Position numbers and translations under genes: made by a program. Source: Flavonifractor sp. An82 (GTDB lineage: Bacteria > Bacillota > Clostridia > Oscillospirales > Oscillospiraceae). Taken from it: a stretch of 64,000 bases of DNA. Below the pieces are notes generated by a model. The model searched no databases. It worked only from the letters and a program-made list of their open reading frames with translations, and was not told where the DNA came from. The stretch is from assembly GCF_002159265.1 (NCBI RefSeq), contig NZ_NFHG01000013.1:34081-98080 (forward strand), read 5' to 3'. Below, piece by piece: positions 1 through 7,343 of the stretch. The stretch's first letter is position 1, and every line of letters starts with the position of its first letter.

Positions 1-1
1 G

Positions 2-1234
2 GCGCTGAGCCGCCTGCTGTGCAGAGACCTCACCGCCGGCCGCAAGCGGGTGGCCGACCTGCTGGACGGATTCCAGAAGAGCTTTGGAGTGGGGGACGAT
101 ACCCCCATCACTCTGTGTTCCGCGCCGGGCCGTACCGAGATTTGCGGCAATCATACCGATCATCAGCATGGCCGCGTTCTGGCGGCGGCGGTGGACCTGG
201 ACTTTTTGGCCTGCGCCGCTCCCAACGGCACCAACACCATCCGCTTCCAGTCCCAGGGCTGGCCCATGGTGGAGGTGGAGCTGGAGGGCCAGGGCCCCAG
301 AGAATCCGAGCGGGAGAGCACCGCCGCCCTGGTGCGGGGCATGGCGGCCGAGGCGGCCCAGCGAGGCTATCCGGTAGCTGGCTTTGACGTCTATGCCACC
401 TCCGATGTGCTGCCCGGCTCCGGTCTGTCCTCCTCCGCCGCCTGCGAGGTGCTGCTGGGCGTGGTGGAAAATCATCTGTTCTGCCGGGACGAACTGGACC
501 CGGTGACCATCGCACAGATGGGGCAGAAGGCGGAAAATATTTTCTTCGGCAAGCCGAGCGGCCTGATGGACCAGACTGCCTCCTCGGTGGGCGGCGCTGT
601 GGCCATCGATTTTGCCGACCCCGCTGCGCCGGTGGTGCGGACGGTGGCGGTGGACCTGAACGGTCTGGGCTACGCCCTGTGCATCATCGACTCGGGGGCC
701 AGCCACGCCGACCTCACCAGCGAGTATGCCGCCGTGCCCCAGGAGATGTGCGCCGTGGCCGCTTACTTCGGCAAGAAGGTGCTGCGTGAGGTGGAGGAGA
801 GCGACGTGCTGGCCGCTCTGCCTCAGCTGCGCAAGGCGGTGGGCGACCGGGCTGTGCTCCGCGCCCTCCACTTCTTTGCTGACGATCAGCGGGTAAAGCT
901 GGAGGCCGATGCCCTGGAGCAGGGCGATATGGACGCCTTCCTGGCAGTGGTGAACCAGTCTGGTCGTTCCTCCTGGGATCTGCTGCAGAATATCACCCCC
1001 GCCGGTGCGGTACAGGACCAGGCCATGGCCGTGGCTCTGACGGTGGCCCAGCGGGCCCTGGGCGGCCGAGGGGCCTGCCGGGTCCACGGCGGCGGCTTTG
1101 CCGGCACCATCCAGGCCTTTGTGCCGCTGGATATTCTGGACCAGTTCCGCAAGCAGGTGGAAGCCAGCCTGGGCGAGGGCAGCTGCCATGTGCTGAGCAT
1201 CCGTCCCGTGGGCGGAACGGTTCTCTGGCCCTGA
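2..1234 (+). CDS. galK: galactokinase, 5' end cut by the window edge
   Basis: Phosphorylates galactose to galactose-1-phosphate with ATP, the first step of the Leloir pathway in the cytoplasm. The frame is open to base 2, and the internal GTG at 50 has no Shine-Dalgarno sequence, so the true start lies before the window. GHMP-kinase motifs are visible: an N-terminal GRTEICGNHTDHQ substrate motif, the phosphate-binding PGSGLSSSA loop, and a C-terminal RVHGGGFAGT motif. It is followed by galE 41 bp downstream and then galT, so the three Leloir enzymes are one operon. The galactokinase signature is slightly divergent (usual GEHTDY is GNHTDH here), as often seen in clostridia. Confidence 0.93.
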   Translation, partial: ALSRLLCRDLTAGRKRVADLLDGFQKSFGVGDDTPITLCSAPGRTEICGNHTDHQHGRVLAAAVDLDFLACAAPNGTNTIRFQSQGWPMVEVELEGQGPRESERESTAALVRGMAAEAAQRGYPVAGFDVYATSDVLPGSGLSSSAACEVLLGVVENHLFCRDELDPVTIAQMGQKAENIFFGKPSGLMDQTASSVGGAVAIDFADPAAPVVRTVAVDLNGLGYALCIIDSGASHADLTSEYAAVPQEMCAVAAYFGKKVLREVEESDVLAALPQLRKAVGDRAVLRALHFFADDQRVKLEADALEQGDMDAFLAVVNQSGRSSWDLLQNITPAGAVQDQAMAVALTVAQRALGGRGACRVHGGGFAGTIQAFVPLDILDQFRKQVEASLGEGSCHVLSIRPVGGTVLWP

Positions 1235-1275
1235 GCAAAAGCATAGTGTGATTGTGAAAGGAGCGCGTCTGAACA

Positions 1276-2268
1276 ATGGCAATTCTGGTATTGGGCGGAG
1301 CTGGCTACATCGGCTCCCATACGGTATATGAACTCATCGACGCCGGCCGGGAAGTGGTGGTGGCCGACAACCTGCAGACCGGCTTCCGGGCTGCGGTGCA
1401 TCCCAAGGCGAAGTTTTATGAGCTGGATATCCGGGACCGGGGTGCTCTGGATACCCTCTTCCAGGCGGAGAACATCGAGGGCGTCATCCACTTTGCCGCC
1501 TCCTCCCAGGTGGGCGAGTCCATGTCCGATCCTCTGAAGTACTATGACAACAACCTCCATGGCACCATGGTGCTCCTCCAGTCCATGGTGGCCCACGGCG
1601 TGGACAAGATCGTCTTCTCCTCCACCGCCGCCACCTACGGCGAGCCCGAGCGGGTGCCCATCCTGGAGGACGACCGCACCGTGCCCACCAACTGCTACGG
1701 TGAGACCAAGCTGTCCATGGAGCACATGATGAGCTGGGTGTCCAAGGCCCACGGCCTGCGCTATGTGGCCCTGCGCTACTTCAACGCCTGCGGCGCTCAC
1801 ATCTCCGGAAAAATTGGTGAGGCCCATGATCCTGAGACCCACCTGATTCCCATCATTCTCCAGGTGCCTCTGGGCCAGCGGGAGGCGGTCAGCGTCTTTG
1901 GCGACGACTATCCCACCAAGGACGGCACCTGCATCCGGGACTACATCCATGTCACTGACCTGGCCCAGGCCCACATCCTGGCCCTGGACTACCTGCTCAA
2001 GGGCGGGGAGAACAATGTGTTCAATCTGGGCAACGGCGTGGGCTTCACGGTGAAGGAAGTGGTGGACGTGGCCCGGGCGGTCACCGGTCACCCCATCCCC
2101 GCCAAGATGGCCCCCCGCCGGGCTGGCGATCCTGCCCAGCTCATTGCCTCCTCCGAGAAGGCCATCCAGGTGCTGGGCTGGAAGCCCCAGTACAACGACC
2201 TGAATACCATCGTGGCCTCCGCCTGGGCCTGGCACAAGAGCCATCCCCACGGCTTTGAGGAGGGCTGA
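1276..2268 (+). CDS. galE: UDP-glucose 4-epimerase
   Basis: Interconverts UDP-glucose and UDP-galactose using tightly bound NAD. The 330-residue product is normal length for the extended short-chain dehydrogenase family. The N-terminal GGAGYIGSH motif binds NAD; the catalytic serine-threonine region (FSSTAATYG) and the YGETK motif with the active-site tyrosine and lysine are present. A good ribosome binding site (GAAAGGAG) lies upstream of ATG 1276. It sits between galK and galT with only 2 bp before galT, so it is translated as part of the galactose operon. It may also supply UDP-galactose for surface polysaccharide. Confidence 0.95.
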   Translation: MAILVLGGAGYIGSHTVYELIDAGREVVVADNLQTGFRAAVHPKAKFYELDIRDRGALDTLFQAENIEGVIHFAASSQVGESMSDPLKYYDNNLHGTMVLLQSMVAHGVDKIVFSSTAATYGEPERVPILEDDRTVPTNCYGETKLSMEHMMSWVSKAHGLRYVALRYFNACGAHISGKIGEAHDPETHLIPIILQVPLGQREAVSVFGDDYPTKDGTCIRDYIHVTDLAQAHILALDYLLKGGENNVFNLGNGVGFTVKEVVDVARAVTGHPIPAKMAPRRAGDPAQLIASSEKAIQVLGWKPQYNDLNTIVASAWAWHKSHPHGFEEG

Positions 2269-2270
2269 GC

Positions 2271-3767
2271 ATGGAGCGTGAAGAAGCCCTTGCCAAGCTG
2301 GTGGCCTACGGGGTGGAGAAGGAGCTGATCCAGCCCGAGGACCGGGTATGGGCGGTCAATACCCTGCTGGACGTGCTGGGACTGAGCAGCTGCGCGCTGC
2401 TGGAAGTTTCAGCCCCGGCGGAGGGAGAACTGCCTGAGATCCTGGGTGCCCTGGCCGACGACGCCCACGCCCGTGGCGTGCTGCCCGAGGACTCCGTGAC
2501 CTATCGGGATCTCTTTGACACCCGGCTGATGGGTGTGCTCACACCCCGCCCCTCCCAGGTGATTGCCAAGTTCCGTGCCCTCTGCGCGCAGGACCCCAAG
2601 GCGGCCACCGACTGGTACTACAAGTTCAGCCAGGACACCAATTATATCCGCCGGGACCGCATTGCCAAGGATGTGCAGTGGAAGGCCCAGACCGAGTACG
2701 GTGAACTGGATATCACCATCAACCTCTCCAAGCCGGAGAAGGACCCCAAGGCCATTGCGGCGGCCCGGAATCTGCCCGCCTCCGCCTATCCCCGGTGCCA
2801 GCTGTGCGCCGAGAATGAGGGCTATGCCGGCCGGCTGGACCATCCCGCCCGGGAGAACCACCGCATTGTGCCCATCACCATCAACGGTTCCCCCTGGTTT
2901 TTGCAGTACTCCCCCTATGTGTACTACAACGAGCACTGCATCTGCCTCAACAAGGTCCACACCCCCATGAAGATCGACCGGGCCTGCTTTGCCAAGCTGC
3001 TGGACTTTGTGGGCCAGTTCCCCCACTATTTCGTGGGCTCCAACGCCGACCTGCCCATCGTGGGCGGCTCCATCCTGGCCCACGACCATTTCCAGGGCGG
3101 CCGGTATACCTTCGCCATGGAGAAGGCCCCGGTGGAGACTCCCTTCACCGTCCAGGGCTATGAGGACGTTGCCGCCGGTATCGTCAAGTGGCCCATGTCG
3201 GTGGTGCGGCTCACCTGCGGCGATCCTCAGCGGCTCATCGACCTGGCTGACAAGATCCTGGCCAGCTGGCGGGGCTATACCGACGAGGGGGCCATGGTCC
3301 TGGCCGAGACCGACGGGGAGCCCCACAACACGATCACCCCCATCGCCCGGCGGCGGGGGAAGGACTACGAGCTGGACCTGGTGCTGCGCAACAACCTGAC
3401 CACCGAGGAACATCCTCTGGGCCTGTACCACCCCCACGCCGAGCTCCACCACATCAAGAAGGAGAACATCGGCCTCATCGAGGTCATGGGTCTGGCGGTG
3501 CTGCCCGCCCGGCTGAAGGCCGAACTGGCGGCGGTGGCGGACAAGCTGGCCAACGGCGGCGACCTGCGGGCCGACCCGCTGACGGCGGCCCACGCCGACT
3601 GGGCGGAGGGTTTTATGCCCAACTACACCATCACGGCGGACAACGCCCTGGATGTGGTCTATCACGAGACCGGTCTGGTGTTTGCCAAGGTGCTGGAGCA
3701 CGCCGGCGTCTACGCCCGCACCCCGGAGGGGAAAGAAGCCTTCTTGCGGTTCCTGGAGCAGGTATAA
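2271..3767 (+). CDS. galT: galactose-1-phosphate uridylyltransferase, class 2
   Basis: Exchanges UMP between UDP-glucose and galactose-1-phosphate. At 498 residues this is the long Firmicute-type GalT (class 2) rather than the ~350-residue HIT-family enzyme of enterobacteria. A CQLCAENEGYAG stretch near residue 180 and the GGSILAHDHFQGG segment carrying the expected nucleotidylation-site histidines are visible. It starts 2 bp after galE and is followed 24 bp later by a GNAT gene. Together with galK and galE it completes conversion of galactose to glucose-1-phosphate. Confidence 0.93.
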   Translation: MEREEALAKLVAYGVEKELIQPEDRVWAVNTLLDVLGLSSCALLEVSAPAEGELPEILGALADDAHARGVLPEDSVTYRDLFDTRLMGVLTPRPSQVIAKFRALCAQDPKAATDWYYKFSQDTNYIRRDRIAKDVQWKAQTEYGELDITINLSKPEKDPKAIAAARNLPASAYPRCQLCAENEGYAGRLDHPARENHRIVPITINGSPWFLQYSPYVYYNEHCICLNKVHTPMKIDRACFAKLLDFVGQFPHYFVGSNADLPIVGGSILAHDHFQGGRYTFAMEKAPVETPFTVQGYEDVAAGIVKWPMSVVRLTCGDPQRLIDLADKILASWRGYTDEGAMVLAETDGEPHNTITPIARRRGKDYELDLVLRNNLTTEEHPLGLYHPHAELHHIKKENIGLIEVMGLAVLPARLKAELAAVADKLANGGDLRADPLTAAHADWAEGFMPNYTITADNALDVVYHETGLVFAKVLEHAGVYARTPEGKEAFLRFLEQV

Positions 3768-3791
3768 GAGATAGAACGGAGGAGGTCAGAC

Positions 3792-4262
3792 ATGACGGAA
3801 GAGGTCAAAATCGTCAATCTGGCGGACGCGCCGGAGTTTATGGAAGAAGTATCCCAGTGGCTTTGGCTGGAGTGGGCCAAGGCGGACGGGTATTCCCTGG
3901 AAGAGATCATCTACCGGACCAAATACGCCTCCCAGCGGGACACGGTGCCCCAGATGCTGGTGGCGGTGTGGCAGGACAAGCCGGTGGGCGTGGTGTCCCT
4001 GTGGCTCAATGATCTGAAAACCCGGCAGGATCTCTCTCCCTGGATGGCCACCCTGTATGTGAAGGATGAATACCGGAATATGCATATCGGCCAGAAGCTG
4101 CAGATCGCCAGCATCGAGGCGGTGCGGGCGCTCCATCGCTATGACTGCCTCTATCTGATCACCAAGCTCAACGGCTATTATGAGCGGCTGGGCTGGAAGT
4201 TTGTGGACGAGGCCCCCACAGGGGGCGGTGCCCATGAGCGCATCTATCGATATGACCTTTAA
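3792..4262 (+). CDS. GNAT-family N-acetyltransferase
   Basis: A 156-residue protein of the GCN5-related acetyltransferase fold. The acetyl-CoA-binding region is recognisable as LYVKDEYRNMHIGQKL (residues about 95-110), followed by a C-terminal YYERLGWKF segment typical of the fold. The substrate cannot be told from sequence. ATG 3792 is preceded by GGAGG. It follows galT by 24 bp and ends just before a strong terminator, so it is probably the last gene of the galactose transcript, although no functional link to galactose is evident. Confidence 0.8.
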   Translation: MTEEVKIVNLADAPEFMEEVSQWLWLEWAKADGYSLEEIIYRTKYASQRDTVPQMLVAVWQDKPVGVVSLWLNDLKTRQDLSPWMATLYVKDEYRNMHIGQKLQIASIEAVRALHRYDCLYLITKLNGYYERLGWKFVDEAPTGGGAHERIYRYDL

Positions 4263-4275
4263 ATCTAAGCAAGGA

Positions 4276-4319
4276 AAACCAACAGCGGCGGCTCCTGACG
4301 GAGCCGCCGCTGTTGGTTT
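4276..4319. terminator. bidirectional terminator after the gal operon
   Basis: Perfect 20-bp inverted repeat: arms 4276-4295 and 4300-4319 around a TGAC loop, GC-rich core with A-rich and T-rich outer ends. It separates the plus-strand GNAT gene from the minus-strand permease gene and can serve both. Confidence 0.85.
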
Positions 4320-4365
4320 GAGCAAATGGGCATCTATATATTGGAATGGGCAGCAAAGGAATGTA

Positions 4366-5778
4366 TCAGTCCTTGTCCGCGGAGCCCTTCTCCTTGGGCA
4401 GGATCAGACTGAGCAGCAGGGAGACCACAAACACGCCGGCCACCGCGTTGCCGTTGAAAATGTCACCCACGGCGGCAGGGAAAGCGGCAAAGAAGTTGCC
4501 GGAGGTCTGGGTCAGGCCGATGCCGATGCAGAAGGACAGGGAGACGATGATCATGGTGCGGTCGTTGAATTCGCACTCCTTGAGCATCTTGATGCCCTCA
4601 TACATAATGGAGCCGAACATCATGACGGTGCAGCCGCCCAGCACCGACTGGGGCAGGGAGTTGAAGAACGCGCCCAGCGGGGGGAAGAGGGAGGCCAGGA
4701 TCAGGATGAGGGCACCCATGAGGATGGTGAAGCGGTTGATGACGCCGGTCATGGTGACCAGGCCCACGTTCTGGCTGAAGGAGGTGAGGGGCAGGCAGCC
4801 GAAGCAGCCGGAGATGGAGCTGGAGAAGCCGTCCACTGCCAGGGAGCCCTGCAGCTCCTCGATCTTCAGCTCACGGCCCAGTGCGCCCTGAGCGACGGCG
4901 GCAGTAGCGCCGCTGGTTTCTGCGGCAGACACCAGGAAAACGATGGCGATGGTAAAGAAGGCGCCCAGGTCAAACACAGGGAAGTGGCTGGTGAGGAATA
5001 CCGGCTTGGGCAGACTGAAGAAGCCTACCTCGCTGATGGTCTTCTGGATGCCGGAGAAGTCCACCATTGGAGCGATACCGGCCACAGTAATGATGGCGGA
5101 GACTATGTAGCCTACGATGAGACCCACCAGAATATTCAGATTTTTGTAGACACCTTTCAGACAGTAGCGGGAGACCAGACATACCACCAGGGTGAAAGCA
5201 CCAATGGCCAGATGGTACCAGGAACCGAAGTCGGCGGCGCCGTTGCCGCCGCCCCAGGAATTCATGCCCACCGACAGGAGGGAGAGGCCGATGGCGATAA
5301 CCACACAGGAGGATACCACGGGGGTAAGGAAACGCTTCCAGTACTTGGCGCTCAAGCCTACCAGGCCTTCAAAGATACCGCCCAGGATGACTGCGCCCAC
5401 CATGCCTTCGTAGCCCAGAGCGGGGTTGGTACAGATCATCAGGAGGCTGCCCAGGAAGGTGAAGCTGACGCCCATGACGATGGGCAGCTTGGAGCCAATC
5501 TTCCAGATCGGGTAGAGCTGCATGCAGGTGCCGATGCCGGCGGCGAACATAGCGCATTGAAGCAGCTGCGTAATCTCTGCGGGAGTAAGATGGGTGTCTG
5601 TCCCCCGAATTACAGCAGCGCTGCACACGATCAGTACGGGAGCCAGATTGGCCACAAACATAGCCAGGACGTGCTGCAAACCGAAGGGAATCGCCTTGGA
5701 AAGGGGGACCCTTCCATTGAGCTGGTAGATGTTGTCTTGGCTGATGGTGTTGATTTGCGCTTCCTTGGTTTCCATCAT
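4366..5778 (-). CDS. NCS2-family purine (xanthine/uric acid/uracil) permease
   Basis: Polytopic membrane transporter (about 470 residues, 12-14 hydrophobic segments) of the nucleobase:cation symporter 2 family. The N-terminal PFGLQHVLAMFVANLAPVL segment and the SAAETSGATAA motif in the middle are characteristic. It lies downstream of three xanthine dehydrogenase subunits on the same strand, which favours xanthine or another purine over uracil as substrate; this is inference. ATG 5778 is chosen because GAGGTG lies just upstream. A terminator-like hairpin (5855-5922) separates it from xdhC, so expression may be attenuated or independent. Confidence 0.88.
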   Translation of the reverse strand: MMETKEAQINTISQDNIYQLNGRVPLSKAIPFGLQHVLAMFVANLAPVLIVCSAAVIRGTDTHLTPAEITQLLQCAMFAAGIGTCMQLYPIWKIGSKLPIVMGVSFTFLGSLLMICTNPALGYEGMVGAVILGGIFEGLVGLSAKYWKRFLTPVVSSCVVIAIGLSLLSVGMNSWGGGNGAADFGSWYHLAIGAFTLVVCLVSRYCLKGVYKNLNILVGLIVGYIVSAIITVAGIAPMVDFSGIQKTISEVGFFSLPKPVFLTSHFPVFDLGAFFTIAIVFLVSAAETSGATAAVAQGALGRELKIEELQGSLAVDGFSSSISGCFGCLPLTSFSQNVGLVTMTGVINRFTILMGALILILASLFPPLGAFFNSLPQSVLGGCTVMMFGSIMYEGIKMLKECEFNDRTMIIVSLSFCIGIGLTQTSGNFFAAFPAAVGDIFNGNAVAGVFVVSLLLSLILPKEKGSADKD

Positions 5779-5854
5779 GAGCACCTCACTTACAAATTTG
5801 CAAATAATTATTTTTTATATAAAATGCATATTTTTCAGCAAAAAAGGGTGCAAA

Positions 5855-5922
5855 AATCCCCTTCGGTCCCAAACCGAATGTTTTATGTATATCATGACCG
5901 GTTGGCATAACCGAAGGGGATT
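5855..5922 (-). terminator. terminator/attenuator between xdhC and the purine permease
   Basis: Read on the minus strand, a 13-bp perfect stem (arms 5910-5922 and 5855-5867) encloses a 42-nt loop that itself contains a 5-bp inner AACCG/CGGTT pairing, and is followed by a run of five T. The large structured loop is unusual for a plain terminator. It sits 35 bp past the xdhC stop and about 75 bp before the permease start. Confidence 0.65.
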
Positions 5923-5956
5923 GAAAAATGAGGGGATGCCAGACTGTGGGGAAGGA

Positions 5957-6463
5957 TTACACGGCGTCGGCCTCGGCGTTCTTGCCCAGGCGGCGGAGCA
6001 TGGTCTTTTTCACCGCCCGGAAGATATTCTCATATCCGGTACACCGGCACAGGTGGCCCGACATGAGCTTGCGGATCTCGTCATCGGAGTACTCCCTGCC
6101 CGACTCCAGGATCTCCGCCGCACTCATGATGAAGCCGGGGGTGCAGAAGCCGCACTGGACGGCGGCCTCGTCGATGAAGGCCTGCTGGATGTCGGAGATC
6201 TCGCCGTTGGGCCCGGCCAGACCCTCCAGGGTGAGGATCTCCTTGCCGTCGGCCCACACCGCCAGATAGATGCAGGAGTTGAAGCACTCGCCGTTGACCA
6301 GCACGTTGCAGGCGCCGCATTCGCCCACCTCGCAGCCCTTCTTGACACTGGTGAGACGGTAGTCGTCCCGCAGCATGTCGGTGAGGGAGGCCCGCACGTC
6401 GATCATCTTCTCCACCTGCTTGCCATTGATGGTGCAGCGGACCAGCTTGTACTGCTTACTCAT
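5957..6463 (-). CDS. xdhC: xanthine dehydrogenase-type 2Fe-2S subunit
   Basis: Small iron-sulfur subunit (168 residues) of a molybdenum hydroxylase. The N-terminal plant-ferredoxin-like cluster is CEVGECGAC with a further cysteine downstream, and the second cluster uses CGFC and CRC in the C-terminal half, the normal XdhC/CoxS arrangement. It passes electrons from the molybdenum subunit to the FAD subunit. The start overlaps the end of the FAD subunit gene by 8 nt. Purine oxidation is the best reading given the adjacent permease, but nicotinate or aldehyde relatives share this fold. Confidence 0.9.
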   Translation of the reverse strand: MSKQYKLVRCTINGKQVEKMIDVRASLTDMLRDDYRLTSVKKGCEVGECGACNVLVNGECFNSCIYLAVWADGKEILTLEGLAGPNGEISDIQQAFIDEAAVQCGFCTPGFIMSAAEILESGREYSDDEIRKLMSGHLCRCTGYENIFRAVKKTMLRRLGKNAEADAV

Positions 6464-7343
6464 GGATCACACCTCCTGCCAGACGGATAGATTCAGTCAG
6501 GGCGCGCTCGGCCAGCACTACCGCGATATGCTGACGGAAGTCCTTGGCCGCCCGCCAGCTGTCTCTGGGATTGATGTCCTCCAGCACGGTGCGGGCAAAG
6601 GCCTTGATTTCCGCCTGGGTGGTGGGCTTGCCCTTGGCGTACGCCTCAGCGGTAACCGCCCGCATGGGAATGGGGCCCGCCACGCCGTAGGCGATGCGCA
6701 CATCCTCCATGGTGGACTTGTCAGCGGACAGCTTCACGTTCACCGAGCAGCCGGTGGTGGCGATGTCCATGGCGTTGCGCATGGCGTATTTGATGTAGTG
6801 GCCCTCATAGCCCTCATAGGAGGCTTTGGGGATGAGGATGCCGGTCTGGAGCTCACCGGGGCGCAGGTCCACCTGACCGGCCTTGATGTAGAAGTTCTGG
6901 ATGGGGGTGCGGCGCACGCCCTCCGGACCGGTGATCTCGATGATGGCGTCCCAGGCGAACAGGGTGGAGGCGGAGTCGGCGGAGGTCACGCCGTTGCAGG
7001 TGTTGCCGCCGATGGTGCCGATATTGCGGATCTGGGGTCCGCCCACCTGGTCCACCGCCTGACCCAGTACATTGATGTGGGCCTGGATGATGGGATCTTT
7101 GGTGATGTGGGAGAAGCTGGTGAGGGAGCCGATGCGGATGGTGCCGTCCTCCTCCAGGGACACCCCCCGGATCTCGTCCAGACCGTAGATGCTGACCAGT
7201 TCCTTGCCGGCCCGCTTGCCTTCCCGCATCTGGACTAGCACGTCACTGCCGCCGGCAATGATCTGGGCTTCCGGATGCTCCAGCAGCAGTTGGACGGCGT
7301 GGGCTACACTCTCCGCCTCGTAAAGCGCTTTGATATCATACAT
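6456..7343 (-). CDS. xdhB: xanthine dehydrogenase-type FAD-binding subunit
   Basis: Middle subunit (295 residues) of the molybdenum hydroxylase, binding FAD and passing electrons to the acceptor. The IIAGGSDVLVQMREG segment (PCMH-type FAD fold) and IRNIGTIGGNTCNG, which contacts FAD, are clear. Length is normal for the family. It overlaps the large subunit gene by 8 nt upstream and xdhC by 8 nt downstream, so the three subunits are translationally coupled. Confidence 0.9.
   Translation of the reverse strand: MYDIKALYEAESVAHAVQLLLEHPEAQIIAGGSDVLVQMREGKRAGKELVSIYGLDEIRGVSLEEDGTIRIGSLTSFSHITKDPIIQAHINVLGQAVDQVGGPQIRNIGTIGGNTCNGVTSADSASTLFAWDAIIEITGPEGVRRTPIQNFYIKAGQVDLRPGELQTGILIPKASYEGYEGHYIKYAMRNAMDIATTGCSVNVKLSADKSTMEDVRIAYGVAGPIPMRAVTAEAYAKGKPTTQAEIKAFARTVLEDINPRDSWRAAKDFRQHIAVVLAERALTESIRLAGGVIHE

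Noticed and set aside
50..1234. Galactokinase as a complete gene starting at GTG 50
   Set aside because: No ribosome binding site at 50 and the frame continues to the left edge, so the gene is truncated by the window.
5779..5956. Purine (guanine/xanthine) riboswitch before the permease
   Set aside because: The three-way junction and conserved loop sequences of the purine riboswitch are not present; only an attenuator-like hairpin is supported.
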